Shown piece after piece: positions 48,284 to 61,613 of a stretch of 64,000 bases of DNA. Position 1 is the stretch's first letter; each line of letters opens with the position of its first letter. This DNA is from Anseranas semipalmata (taxonomy: Eukaryota; Chordata; Aves; Anseriformes; Anseranatidae): the NCBI GenBank assembly GCA_013399115.1, contig VXAA01003938.1:1041066-1105065 (forward strand), written 5' to 3'. The translations under genes were made by a program, and so were the position numbers. Under the pieces are notes generated by a model. That model had not been told where the DNA came from, did no database searches, and was given only the letters and a program-made list of their open reading frames with translations.

Positions 48284-51200
48284 TTACCAAGCAATGAGAA
48301 CATATATTCCTTAAAGAAAACAAACAAACATGAATACAAAACAAGACTAAAATAACTAATATAAACTAAGGTTCCTCACTTGCTGTTTTAATACATGCTC
48401 ATGTTTATACACCTTATTTTAAAACTAGCCATTCTGAAATGAATACAAGTAGGTTCAATCACAAGATTTGTAGATTACAACTGCTGTCTTATTCTGCAGC
48501 ATGTATGGTCTTGTCAGTCTTAAACATCTCTATTACCCATTACTGTCATCCTGCTTCTTGGAGAAAACCATCTCCATATGAGCTCCATACAAGCTTATTA
48601 CCAGCCAATAAGTCGATACTCTCTACCTCTGAATTCATCCCTTCCACACAACAGAAGCATGGGAGAGTCTCCAACAAGACTCTTCACTGCCATCGTCCCT
48701 TTCTATTTTGTCCAGAAAAAAAAAAAGGCAACCTCACATGAGATTTTTCACGCTTCTTCCAGAAGAGATATGTAACCTCCACCTAAAGCTTATCCTTGTT
48801 ATTAATTGTTGCTTTATGCAAGTGAAGTCTCTCAATATAACCCGGCATCTGATCTCTCCCTGTCTTGAGCATGATAAAAGCCCTTGAGAAGGGCTGGTCC
48901 TATCTCCATCTCAACCCCGCAAGGATCTTGGACTTCTTCCAGTTCAGCATCTAGCTGGCATGTAGAGCAGAAACAGCGCTAGTGACAGTGATGAATGGTC
49001 TGTTCTTGGCTGTTGACTGCATTCACACTGCTGGATATCCCTACAGCATTTGATTGCATAAACCATGAAATCCTTTTGTCCACATTAAGGATGTTTGGTC
49101 AGCATTACCAGATCTAAATAACAATCTCTACAGAGGAAACTGGTAAACTTGAGTCTGAATTAAGTAGACAGTACATAGAGAAAGTCCATCCATTGAATGA
49201 ACTAGCTGCTCTCTCAGGGCTATGGCAATCAGAGTTGTGGAATTATTTAAACTCAATTAATGATTAAAAAAGAAGAACCTAACAGATACTTTTGGCAGCT
49301 ATGCTACAGCTTACTTGTTATGTAATTGAAATTATACAAGCAATTAAAGGGCAATTATAATCAGCAAGTGAGAGAGTTGTGGAAAAATGAGATGTGAAAA
49401 GACAGGAAGGCTGTGGATAATTCATTCTATCTTAAACAGTTACTTGTCTCAGTGGGTTCCTTTAGCCAGAGATAAGCCAAATTGTTATACAGTGCTCGGC
49501 AGGAAGAGAAACCACCAGCTCCCCAGACAGGGTGAGTTTAGTTTTAAGTATGTGGAAACCCAGGAGAGCTGCAGGTGCAGCAGGAAGGAGAGGCCAGAGC
49601 TCTGAGGACTTCATCTTCATGGAGGTGGCCATGGTGTCCTCATAACCCAGCTACTCCAAGCTAAACCAAGTTGTCCCCAGGTGGCTCTTTTCCCATTTCT
49701 GTAACACGTTCTACCTTTTCCACCCCCTACACCATGCCGTGGGGCAAGGAGAGCTCTTGAAGCAGAGCTTTCCCCAAAAGGCTGTGCCATTTTTGTAAAC
49801 CCATCTGATGTCTATCACAATGCATGCCCACACCTTGACAGCTGCCTGAAGGCTGGGGAGACCTTTTTTATGGAAAGGGAGCAAACAAGCAAACAGAGAC
49901 AAGCCCTTCACCTTTCTGCATGTAATACTTTTTTATCTGCTTGTCATCACATGTGTTTGGGAATGTTGGAAAGCCGCGTGAAAGAAATGGGGTGTTTTTG
50001 CATGCCAGGGTTGCTTGTCCTCTGCACGAGGTGTGGGCTTGCTGGTGCTGTGAGCAACACAGCAGTCCACCTAGCAGAGAAGGGTATGTCCAAATGCGGT
50101 CTGATGCAAGGATGTCATCTTCCCTGATGGGTCTGAAGAATGCATCAATGAATATTCCCTCAAAAAACTGGTGAGGGGGCAGGGAAAGTCTTCTAGTAGG
50201 AAATAGACAAAATTGGAGAAGGAGAAGGAATCTGAGCTTGCACAGAAGCTGTTGTTTGTTGGGTGTTTTTTTTCATACTCTGCACATCTCATGTTTCAGA
50301 CACCATTTGTTGGTTGCTCGAGGCAGCCATTTTAATAAAAAACTCGGTGAGGTTCAAAGACGACATAGAGAAAGAAGAGACGCATGTGTGTGCATGCTTT
50401 TACCAGTGCCATTGCTGACAAACTGTGTTGATAAATTACTTTTCTTGCTTGGGGGGGTCCAACTCTCCCCCCTTTGCCACTGCAGAAAGAAAATGTAAAA
50501 TATGTCCACAAAGCCACAATAAAAACATGCTAATGTGTCAGGGGGCCATTTTCTGCACTTCAGAGTCTGAGAATCTGCCTGAAAAAAAGCTTTCAGTAAC
50601 TTCTGCATGAAGGTTTCCAGATGAGTTACCCCAGTTAACATCAGAAGGGGTTAAGGCTGAAAAAATCCCAAAAGCAACCTTGGCTTTAAGCCTTCCTGGC
50701 TGCCTGAACAGGTGGGCCAGGTATTTATTTTATGTTCCCGGGCTTGGACCAGCCAAATGCCTCTACTTCAGAAGGTTCCTGTCTGCATTGCTTGCTTGCT
50801 CCTCCACCACACCAGTTTCTTGTCTGAACATTTCTTCAGCCCATCTCTTCAGGGTGTTCCCAATGGACAGATGTAACATCTAATCCCTGCACATTGGGCC
50901 AGGTGTGTGGGAGACCTTTTTTTTCCTGTGAAAAATCAAGAAGTCTGTGTGGAGCAAAGCAGTTTGCTGTGATTAGAGAGCAGGCAGCAAACCAGAAGGC
51001 AGAGTTTTCTGGGCAGAATTTCTCCAGGGAGTTGCTACAAGCCACAGACCCACTGTGATGTTGCTCTTGATTTACAGTTTCTCCAGGCACCAGTGTGTGT
51101 GCCTCTGCTCTTGTCAGAGTAAACAATAATCAGGTTATATTTTGCTCCGTCCACAACCTATTTTTAGGGCTTCGTTTGTTATTAACCCGTTGCAGGAGTA

Positions 51201-51681
51201 CGAGTGCACAAGCATCTCAGCACATACAGGGGAATGGTGCATCCAGCAACCCAGCCCTGGAGCTGCAGGAAATATGTAGTAGCACCACAAATCCTAAATT
51301 TTCCTTTCCATGGTGGAAGCAGAAATGTTGCCTTGCTGCCTTCTCCTGCCTACGCAGGCAGTGTAAGGCTGGGGTCAGTAACTAGAGTCTGCATGGGGCA
51401 AAGCATCAGCTGTGATGGGTGATGTAGCTGGCATGACCAGGATAGGGTTCTTCCTCTCAAAATCTGTGAATACAGGGCTTTGGTTTGCTTTATTTGCTTT
51501 ATTTTAGCTTTAGATAAAACATATGACATTACAGCCAGGAGAGACCGACTCTCCCCCCGAGACGTTGCCCAAGGAGTAGACAATAACAAGTAGCATTGAT
51601 TTATTGCTGCAGAGGAGGTAAAGAAAGAGGAATGTAATAAATGCTGAGGAGATGAGAAATGTACCCATTCCCTCACCCCCT

Positions 51682-51699
51682 ACACACACACACACACAC
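51682..51699. repeat. (CA)n microsatellite
   Basis: Nine ACAC-type dinucleotide units. Confidence 0.85.
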
Positions 51700-52346
51700 G
51701 CTCGCAGCCCAGAAAGAGAGAGGAGGTTATCTGCCATGAACCAGCACATTGCTGAAATTCTAATGAAACAAGAGCCAAAGCAGGTAGGTGGTGGAAGAAA
51801 TGCTGAGCTTGATGTGCATTTATCATCTTCAAATGTTGAGCCCAAGTTAGTGAGGAAAGTCACAGGAAGGGCACACTAACACTTGTAAAAGTATTTTGTA
51901 AGAAAGATGGAACTATTTTCTGTATGCAATTAGAATAAATACATTTTTTTTCCAAAACAAATTAAAAGTTAGCTTTGAAGGAATACTAGCAAGCTTGGCA
52001 GAGCAAGCACACATTAAAAAATGCTAATTTAAAATTACCTTTCCTACCTGAATTCAATACCCATGCATAGGTAGATTGTGCAGACACTGTTTTAACTGTG
52101 TGATCAGACAGTATTTTTCCACACAGCTCCTTCCTTCAGTACACAAATTAGACCCATTCTGGGGCGGGCTCTCTACTTCATGTTACTACAAAAGCTAGAA
52201 GTGAATGAGGAATGGAACTGTGGGGAAGAGAGAGTACAAAATTACATCGTTGGATGCTATCTCCTCCTTTGTTCCTGAGTGCTGTGGAAGATTTTTCAGC
52301 CAAGCTTTTCACAGATGGTCTCTAATTGTGTCTTTTTATTTTCTAG

Positions 52347-52455
52347 GTGCCTGACTTCCAAGCCCAGTGGTTTGGTTTGCAGAAGTGCTGAGCTCTCAGT
52401 CTCAGCTGAGTCAGGGAGAGACATGCTTCAATGATTCACAGCATCGTATCGTATA
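52347..52455 (+). other. Candidate 109-nt noncoding or UTR exon
   Basis: The acceptor is strong: an almost pure T/C tract (GTGTCTTTTTATTTTCTAG) ends at 52346. The donor at 52456 is the full consensus GTAAGT. All three forward frames contain a stop within the exon, so if real it belongs to a long noncoding RNA or an untranslated or terminal region. The sequence itself is not repetitive. It lies 901 bases upstream of a second splice-bounded segment (53357-53377) on the same strand, which makes a shared transcript possible. Confidence 0.2.
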
Positions 52456-53356
52456 GTAAGTGCTCTGAAAAATCAAGTCCCCGTGGGTCCAAACTGGGTG
52501 GCTGCAGTGCTGACTTAGCTGCCTATTTGCCAAATGAGGGTCATATCGTAATATCTCATCATGAAGTTTTGCTAATATGAACCAGCTAATAGTTGTGGAG
52601 CTCTGGTATTACAGTGGCAAGCGCTATAGAAAACCCCATGAAGAAAATATTTCATGATTCAAAGAACATGGTATGAATCAGGAATATACCAGAAAATAAC
52701 AGAATGAGTAGGTGCTCACCAGCTTAGTAGTGTCTTTTTAGTGCACAGTATGAGGCTGGAGGACTTTGGGATACATGAACAAATGAACCCACGATACGTG
52801 TGTGCAATTAAAGACAGAATTAAAGGAAGTTAACTCAGGTTGCATGACACCTACATGGCTTATCAGTAGGGCGAACACCAGGGTGTTGAGATCTGCCAAG
52901 GGAGCTGAAGGACCACACCAGCAGGGTGAGAGCCTGCTCTAAAAACATATGGGAGATGAAACACACCGTCACCAGTGTTTTCACACATATGCACTGACAG
53001 CAGTGGACTGGTGAAATTTAGGAACAGACCCAGTCCAGCCTATGGACTAGTGCCTTCTCTTGGGTGCAAAACCTTTAAACGGTTACCCTTGTCCTAACCC
53101 TCTTCTGCCTCATTACTTAGCACTTGCTGCATTGTAAACTTCCCCCAGTCTCAGAAGTCCAGTCCCATTAAATAGAGCCTGTGGGTTTGGGGCTCATCCT
53201 CCCAGTTTCAGTCATGGTCACTACCTGTGCTTGTTCATCCCATCCAGATCCTCCATCCCTTTCCCCACAGTAGCCATCAATTTGAGTTGTCCCCACAGAG
53301 TACAATTCATTGTCTACTGTTTTCCTTTCACTTACAATCGATCTTTTCATTCACAG

Positions 53357-53377
53357 AGCACTGGAGAGTTTCAATTG
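53357..53377 (+). other. Candidate 21-nt microexon
   Basis: A pyrimidine-rich tract ending CATTCACAG (53356) is followed by 21 bases and then the consensus donor GTAAGTC at 53378. The length is a multiple of three and no frame holds a stop; one frame reads STGEFQL. The SRRM4-type TGC element often found upstream of neuronal microexons is not evident. The pairing of two good splice sites at this spacing could be chance. Confidence 0.15.
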
Positions 53378-55663
53378 GTAAGTCAAAACACTTTTTAAAT
53401 ATAAGCCTTTTCCCTCAGCCTGAGCCTTGGCCACAAGGAACAGTTCTAACTGAAATTCTCCTTCCCAGCCTATCTGAAATAATTCAGCCTGAGGCAAACA
53501 CCTGGATTGGATAACTTTACTCCAAATGGTCAAATTTTGGCAACATTATAAGTGACTGGAAATGAGAAATCATAATAAAATGCAAAACTGTCAAAGCCAC
53601 CTGTGAAAGTCTTGAACTCTAAACAGGGTTTAGCTGCCATGGTCTCCCTGGTTTCAGACATATGTCCTGGCCATGTCTTGGATGTCTTCAGCTCAGAGCT
53701 GGATACACACCAACAACCCATATAATGCTGGCACCCTTGTTGCCATCAAAATTAAAGCAGTCTGCAAGCCACAGTGTGACCTGGATAGCTGTGGGACCTC
53801 CCCAGCTCTGATCCCTAAGTGATGGGTAGTCATCATCCCTGGGAACTCTTCTTGGGCCTCTGGGAGACCTACTGATGCATCCCAACAATGAAGGCAGTGG
53901 AGACATGGCTGTCTCACCCATGTCCTGAAACAGCTGCTCAGGAAAGCAGGAGATGATCCCTCATCCCATCTCTCCCCCCAGGGACCCACTGCCCTGGTGG
54001 GTCCCCAGGAGCATGTGGCAATGACCTTTGTGCTCAGCATGGGCTTGCTTCACTGTCAGCATGTTGTGCTCTATTCTCCAAAATCAGTGCCCATCTACTC
54101 CTGGCAACGTTAACATCTATCACTGTTGTGCCTTCAGCATGCTGTGTTAAATTTTAATGTTAAACATTAAATGGCAATAACCAAAGGTCTCCAGCACAGT
54201 CCCTCAGCTCTTTGTCCTTGTTGTGGACCTACTCTCTGGCCTTGAGCAAGTTGCTAAATCCTTCTGGGAGCAAATTTCCTCAGTTAATTAACTCTACAGT
54301 GGGGTGCAGCAAAGATCAATTTGTTGTTTGTGTAGCATGGGAAGGTCCTTGAAGGGAAAACTCATGGGAGAACAGCATTGTTACTCTTATCTCCTCAGAA
54401 TTAGCAGCTAACACATCTGCTCAGGGTGGTTCAGTCCCACATTTAGCCTGTTGCTTAGTAGAAAATATAGTAGAGTTTCTGTGGTACAATGAAGCATTGG
54501 AAACTGAGACAGAGATTTATAGCTGCATTTTCTTGTAATGTGTTATAATAGCCAGCATTATTTAATCATGGAAACATGATCTGGCCAGAGCTAACTAGCT
54601 TTGCTCAGGTGTGCTTGTAAATTTAATTTGAGTTCTTCTACCTTGTGCAGAAGTTGAATGCAGGCTAATGTATATGCTGGAAAAATAACAAATCTTATTA
54701 TGGTATAGAACAGGAAATCTTTTAGTTGCACAATAAAATAGTACAATTCAATGCATGCAGTATTTATATAGCACCATTCAGAAAAATATTTCAAAGCTTT
54801 ATACAAACAACTTGGTGCTGCACCAGAGCCAACACGTCAATTCCTGTTAAAGAGAAGAAAGCCATTGTAAAAATGTTTGCAATATACATTTAAACAAAAC
54901 ATTCATTGGAAGAGGAGTCCACTAACAGCTGGACATCAGTATCATTAATACAGGTCCTGACAGAAATCTAAATCCGTGACATAAGACATTTACCCATGAT
55001 GCTCTCTATGTAAAGGTTGTTAGTGTTTTATTTAAACAATAAACTGCCTATGTGTCCTGAAAGCCAGACTGGATGGAGCTGGATGTTCTTTTTAATGTGC
55101 ATTATCCCAGAAATTGAAAAATGAAGTAAAGGAGTGAGGAGAAGGTCGGACAGAGGGGAAATGCGTAGCAAACTGAAATCCTCCACGCTGCTCCCGTCTT
55201 AGTACTTTTTCCATAGTATTCAGAGTCTAGTGGACACTTCACATCTGCCCACTTACTTTGTTATGTTCTCTCACTCACCTACCAACATAGTTCCATTGAT
55301 TGCACATGCATGCTTAAGTGCTTCTACTCCCCCTGCACTGCAGGCTTTTGCAATGCAGCTGAAGTATCCACCATTGTATTAGGTCATGTGGCAGCATGTT
55401 CTGGACCATGCACATCCCTCTGCATCAGCTCCAGGAGCCTGCAAGTCCCTGCATAGATGACCTGTTGGGACAGACTCTGTTCAAGGGGACAGAGGGGTGA
55501 CTGCTGGTGCAGGGCTTGGCTGGGGAATGCACGGGCTCCCTCACTGCTGCATGATGCAGACTCTTCCCTAATGCCTTGGGAACTCATCTGTAGTCAGAAA
55601 TGTGGGGAACAGCCCAGAAAGAAACCTCTATACTGGGAATGTGCTATTTGCTAGCACCATTGG

Positions 55664-55763
55664 TGGAGAGGAGAGGAGAGGAGAGGAGNAGTGTCAGCTG
55701 GATTTCTAAGCAAAAAAAGGAGAGGAGAGGAGAGGAGAGGAGAGGAGAGGAGAGGAGAGGAGG
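55664..55763. repeat. Interrupted (GGAGA)n pentanucleotide repeat with an ambiguous base
   Basis: Two purine-only blocks of GGAGA units, 55664-55688 and 55719-55763, are split by about 30 unique bases (SVSWISK in one frame). An N at 55689 marks the edge of the first block. Purine-only repeats can adopt triplex structures and are hard to sequence, so true length is uncertain. Confidence 0.95.
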
Positions 55764-58562
55764 GGATGAAAACTTCCCTTGAAATCCCATCTTGACTTGA
55801 TTGCAATTTTCCATTGGGCCTTCTTGCTGCCTTCAGAACTATTTTTACAGTCCAAAATGACTAGAGCATATCTGTGTTGGAATTACCATAAAACTTCAAC
55901 AGATTGTGCCAAAATAGTATGTCTAGCCCTGGAAACAAGAAATGATCAATCTTTTCAACAACTAAAAAGCTGGTGAAAAGTATGCAAATATTAAGTATTT
56001 AATTAAATATTAAGTAATGACTTCTTTCAGATATACCTTATGAATAAGATTCTGGATATTGGATTCCTGCAAAATCTGCATGTTCATTTCTAAATTGCAA
56101 AATAGAAGTAATGCACTGAAGGAAATTTTAACATGTGTGTTTAAGGCTTTTTTTAACAACTTGATAGTTTTCCAGCAGTATTTTGTCATTGACTACTTCA
56201 CATCAGCATTATCTTAAAACTAATAGCAAAAGATAGTTGTTTCCAGACAGCTGAATTAAAATGTGCAATACCAGGAGCCGCAGCCAACACACTGGTTAGC
56301 ACATTGTGTGTGCTTCTAATTATGCAATAAATGGTGCTTATTGTACATAAGAGCATACAGTCATCTCTGGTGCCTTCTGAGATGACTCACCTACTCTCAC
56401 TATGGCAATGCTAGACTCTGCTCTGCAGTGCTAACTTTGCCATATATATTCTCTATCTGTATAGATACCCAGAATCATCCTGTCTAACTTTTGGCTGAGA
56501 TCCCTAAACTAAGGTTGTCTTGGCTTTAGGCTCTTGCTGTTGTCAGAGCAGGGAAATATGTGCCTCAAGAAGGCAGCTCTGCTCTTCAGTGGGCTGAGTT
56601 GTTGCAGGTAGGTTGCTCATGGTGTTGCTCCACTGGCCACCAAAGGAACCTCCAGCATATTTACTGACACTTGTCTAGGGTGAGTCTGCTCTCAGCTTAG
56701 GTAATTCGGTGATTAAAGTGGCAGTCCCACCGGGAGAGGTGAAGTTGAAGAGGCCTCCCATGCAGCCCCAGTGGCTTTGCTCAGGTTCTCCTCACATGGT
56801 GTAAACCTGAACATATTCCACAGCGACTGAAGCACCCTGATAGTGCCAGATCCAAGTGCTCCTGTCCCCACGCAGGCTCATCCCCAGACTGTTTCCACTG
56901 GCAGCCCTCATTTCATCTCTCCTCCTGTCACTGCATTTTTGCCTTTTCCAAGTTTCTCTTTTCCAGGGTTCATTCCCAAAGCACTTGCCACCTCCCTACA
57001 GCCTGTTTCTGCAGCTGTTCCCTCACACATTCTTCCTCCGCTGCTCTCCGGGTACACCCTCTCCCATGAGCATTTCTCTCCTGCAGAGCTGCTGTTTCTT
57101 CCCACCAATCGTGGTTTCACTCCTGAGTTTCAGGCAACACTGCAGGCATTCACCGGTCTCCAATTCTCCAGGGCTGTGTCCTTCAGAAAACATCCACTGC
57201 CTTCAGGGACCGCACACCCCTTCCTCAGTCCCAGGGAAGATGAGAATTAATCACAGTCACTGCACTCACTTTTGACTGCAGTGAAAGACCAGTCTTTGGT
57301 AGGGGAAAGGGAATGGAGATGTCCAAGGCTGTTACAGATATCTTCATGGAGTAATGGGTCCCCAGTGCCCTGATATATGGAGCCATCTTCTCTAAGCCCG
57401 CTAAACACCTGATCTGCCCCATTCTCCTATACTGTGTCTCTTGAGAGAGAGATAGAAATCATCATCCTTAACTCTAAATGTCTTTAAAATGAAAAAAAAA
57501 AAAATGTAGTTTAGAAGTGCATGCTTCTCACTGTAGAGTTAGAGACAGGGACTAAGGTGATAGTTTCTCATACAGGTGTGCATGCTGCTTTGCACCAGGA
57601 GGAGGATCCTGAGGTGAACGTTTTGGTTTTGTGTTGGGTGGAGATGGTTTTGCGGGGTGACATGGCCAGTATGCCCGTCTGCAGGGTGTAGGGCACTTTC
57701 AGTCCAGCTGCAGGCATGTTGCAGCCTGGTCCCCTGGACATGGCAATGCAGCAGGTCTTTTTCCACAGCAGCAACAAACCAAGTTGTGCCCCTTCAGCCC
57801 CGCATTTTGTCCCTCATATCCACCATCAAGCCTGGAGCAAACCAGATGCCCTACAGGCAACCTCCTGTCCATGCTAGGGCTGAGTTTCTTGTCTCAGCAC
57901 TATTTCTCTCTCCTAGTCTGAGCTGAGACCATTAAATGAAGAGTGGGATTTCCTCTGAAGGGATCAGTCAGACTTTTCATTTTCTTTCTGAGAAGTCAGC
58001 TACTGTAACTAAGCACCACAAGGGACTTATTGAAGTTACAGAGAAGGAATAAGGGCTTCAAAGGTTGAGGAGCATTGCTCTAGGACTACGAACAGCTCTG
58101 CATGGCCTATTAATAGATTTGGTCACGGCCCAATGCATCCGTAGGCTGAGTGGGACAGTATGTCCTAATGATATTTAGCTGGCTGATTACACCCTCAACT
58201 TTTTTTTTTTTTTTCCCCCTATGTTACTACTTCATTTCCATCCTTCTGTTTCAGGCTTTTGGTTGATCCCCAATCCATTGGGCAGAGGAAAGAAAGGTAT
58301 TTACATTACAGCATATCTACTCTATATCGCAAAGTTAAAGGTGTGTAATTGAGCAGGGCTGCGTACGAAGGGCAGGTGTATTTTACAGCTGCTTCATCTC
58401 AGTTGCTCTGCTCAGATCAGGAGTGAAGCAGTGTATGTGGGTGGGTTGGAGAGTGGGAAGAAGCAGGTCAGAGCAACTGTTTGTGTGGCATGCCAATGTG
58501 CACCAGCCTGCTCTGGCACCTGTGTGCTGACCTCAGGCTGTCAGAAGCACCAGAGCCTTAGG

Positions 58563-58598
58563 AAAAACAAACAAACAAACAAAACAAACAAAAAAACA
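58563..58598. repeat. (AAAC)n microsatellite
   Basis: Eight or so AAAC/AAAAC units followed by an A run. Confidence 0.9.
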
Positions 58599-59989
58599 TA
58601 ACTCTTCCTGTATATATGTATGCATACCAGTTAACACCTCAAATAGCAGAGGAAAAGTGAAGTTTCTCTTTGATTACAGGCAACACTATATCAGTTTGGG
58701 GAACTCATCCAAAACACGGCACAACATGGAAGGTCCTCCATTATCCTGTTTTGTCAGAAATATACATGTCTTCCTCTCTCTTCCCCCAAATCTCTTTCCA
58801 GGCTTGGAAGGTCTCTCTGTCCCCTCCAAGGCCAGTCTCACCGACCCATGCTGAGTGTGTTGAAATGCCCAGTGCCACCACTGCAGAGCTGTGGAGCTCA
58901 GGCTGGGATGGGTTGGCATCTGTGGCATAAATGGAGGGCTACCTTCTCACCACTGCTTACCTATTTTGAGTAGTACCATAGCGTCAGGTTATGCAGAAAT
59001 TTTGAGGAACATCTCCAAGCTTCTTTAACTCACCAGAGCTAAAGGAGTGGGAAGAACAAAAGAGTCAGGAAGCCATGGCAGTGGCAGAAATGCCTATTAC
59101 TGCTGTGGTCCTGCAGTAGGAGAAGCGCCAAGGTGCATGGCAAGGATCTGGCTCTGTGCAGGAATAACACCATCAGCAAAGCCAGAAGTCACATAACACA
59201 GCTTCTGGGACAACCTACCAGAAGGGCAGCCAAGATGTGGCAATACCATGCACTAGCCATACTGTGATAACTCCATAGACATATACTCCTACCCTAAGAT
59301 AAAAGTAAAATAGTTTATTTGTTGGCGGAAATGGGATAAGCTGCCTCACATTTTCCATGGAGTAAGAGTAGGAACCCCGTCTGTCACGCTGGCAGCCATT
59401 GCTGTTTCAGAAGGTCACACCCAAGTTTGCCACAAGGTCGTTTTTTCACGTCGCCAAGCCCACACACGGAAGAGAAGCCAACCCCAATTGGCTGAAGAAT
59501 GCAAACAGTGTGTCAGCTTGGGCATCCTCATAGCCACCTCAGCATAACCCCACGGGTGAAGAGTGGATGAGAAATGAAAAGGGAAAGGCAGACAGAGAGA
59601 AAGTCTTCTGTGAAATAGGAAGGGGAAAATTGGGGGGCTTTTTGTGCTTTTTTTTTTAATATAATTATTTTTAAAATACAGCTCTGCAGCATGAGATAAA
59701 TATCCTGTTGCCCCTGTGGGATTGCAAGTGACTCATTAAGTATTTCAATAGCAATGTATTGTTCCTGAGATGGAAGGAGTGACATTGAAAGAGAGCCGTT
59801 GCTAAAAATTAAGAACAGGCAACAGCATGGCTGAAAATGCTACACTGCAGCCCAGTAGGCAACTGCAAATTTAGCTGATTTTTAGAAGTTTGGCTTTGCT
59901 TACTAGTATAAGTTGGTGGTGGCCTCTTGATTTCAGCTGAAGTAGGCTGGTTTTCACTGGAAGAAGGAGCAGTTTTCATTTTGTGCATT

Positions 59990-60004
59990 AAAAAAAAAAA
60001 AAAA
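59990..60004. repeat. A15 homopolymer
   Basis: Uninterrupted A run in otherwise single-copy sequence. Confidence 0.85.
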
Positions 60005-61152
60005 GGAAGAAGAGAATATTGGAATTTTGATGTGGAAAATGTCTTCTCAATGACATTAAGAAATACCGTAACAATGCCCCTCCCTGTAATTCCTACATCA
60101 AGACCACACTTTGTATTTCAGGTGTACCATGAAGTTTGGAAAGCCAAAGTCCAGAGACTTCAAGAGGTGATGAATTCGTCATATTCCCTGAGGAGTTATT
60201 TCAATGCTTAATTAATGACTGTTAAGATGCACACCTTTTTTCTAGCTGAAATGTAGCTAGCTAGAGCCTCCAGCAATGGGATCTTGTTACATGTTGCCTG
60301 GTAGATTAAAGAGTCTTTACTATAAAAATCTATGAAAAAAATTCACTTGTTCCAGAATAAAAATTGGGTGAGTCATATCAAATTGCAGGTTTATAGGTCA
60401 CCAGAAGGTTTGTGGATAATTTATGCTGGTTGCTTGTAACAAATGCTGACACCACATTTAGAAAAGAATGATAGTTCTTCCTCTCGGTAATTAGGGAAGC
60501 CTGAAGGGTCTGAATATGATTACAGTTTCAAAAGGACTGTAATCCTTAAGTTTGGAGGATTGTTTCCAGCACTATATTTTTGTTCAGTGGTTCTTCTGGG
60601 TTTCTTATCTTCTTTGCCAGGTGAGTCACTTCCAGTTAAAACTACAATTGTTGCAAAGGGCTCAAGGAGAGTAAATAAAAGGCATGGGCTTGTCCTCCTC
60701 TCCCTGAAGTGAGCTAAAATCACAGCCTTCTGGTCAGAGTTCGGACACATTTGGAACATATTCACTCCTCACGCTCTGTGCTCTACATTCTTCCTGCAAA
60801 TAATACATAATTACAGAGATATAGCCCCAAGTGGAAAAGGCTGTTTACACAAGCTATCTACATACAGACAACACTATTTTTTACATGCCTGTTTTAGAGA
60901 TGCTTAGCAAGCTCAGTTTTTTTGTTTCACTTGAGGTCTGTCCCGGCATGCTAATAGCTGGCTTCTAAGTTGCTGCCTTACAGATGTTTCCAAGAGCATT
61001 GTGGTTTTTATTATTATTGCTCACTGAATCTCCTCCACTTTACAGATGTCTCTCCTGTACTGAGGTACCCCTTTTCTCAAATCACCGTGTAAGGAAAACC
61101 AGTGATGAGACAGTCATCTTGCAGCATGTGTGCTTTCATTTCCTGATGCAGG

Positions 61153-61182
61153 GAAGGGGAAAGGGAAAAGGAAAGGGAAAGC
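61153..61182. repeat. Imperfect (GGGAAA)n purine tract
   Basis: About five GGGAAA-type units, purine only. Confidence 0.8.
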
Positions 61183-61377
61183 CAAAGGCCTGGGAAGAGG
61201 ATTCATGAGTGCTGTGAAGCTTCCATCAGCCTGAAAGAAGACATACCTGATATTCTACCTGTATCCTTTGGATGGGGTTAGGGATCAGAATACACTCCAT
61301 GGGATGAGACTTGGTTCTGGTTCCCCACCATTTCAGGAGCATCTGTCCAGTTTTCAGAGCAGCCCTAAGCGACACAG

Positions 61378-61613
61378 TCTGAACCTCAGGCAGGAAACTG
61401 TCTGAGCATCAGGAAACACTTCTGTGCTGTGCGGGTGGCTGAGCCCTGGCACAGGCTGCCCAGAGAGGTTGAGGAGTCTCCTCCTTGGAGATCTTCACAA
61501 GCTGCCTGGACCTGATCCTGGGCACCCTGCTTTGTGTGGCCTGGTTAGAGCGGGGGTTTGGGCAGGTGGCCTCCAGAGGTCCTTTCCAACCTCAAGCATT
61601 CAGTGATTCTGTG
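61378..61613 (+). mobile_element. CR1 LINE 3' end, short 5'-truncated copy
   Basis: The plus strand encodes the last part of CR1 ORF2 and its 3' UTR: 'CATCAGGAAACACTTCTGTG' near 61408, then 'CACAGGCTGCCCAGAGAGGT', 'CTCCTTGGAGATCTTCACAA' and the end block 'GAGGTCCTTTCCAACCTCAA'. It terminates in GTGATTCTGTG, the variant CR1 tail repeat. The copy is well preserved at its 3' end but contains small indels relative to the family. The 5' junction lies between about 61378 and 61395. It belongs to a different CR1 subfamily from 25878-26647, since its end blocks and tail repeat differ. Confidence 0.92.

Larger units (their letters stand above)
46030..61377. other. Noncoding DNA with microsatellites and candidate exons
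   Basis: Fifteen kilobases with no recognised interspersed repeat. It includes an AT-palindrome (48254-48283), a CA repeat (51682-51699), a GGAGA repeat with an N (55664-55763), an AAAC repeat (58563-58598), homopolymers near 48016, 58200 and 59990, and two nearby candidate exons (52347-52455, 53357-53377). Overlapping 135- and 139-codon plus-strand ORFs near 56850 come from a pyrimidine-rich stretch and have no family motif. Confidence 0.55.

Noticed and set aside
56843..57275. Two overlapping plus-strand ORFs of 135 and 139 codons, Pro/Ser/Phe-rich
   Set aside because: Both come from one pyrimidine-rich stretch open in two frames; no motif and no splice structure.
60122..60166. 45-nt segment after a TTTGTATTTCAG acceptor-like site
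   Set aside because: The donor (GTGATG) is weak and the segment too short to judge; left as chance.
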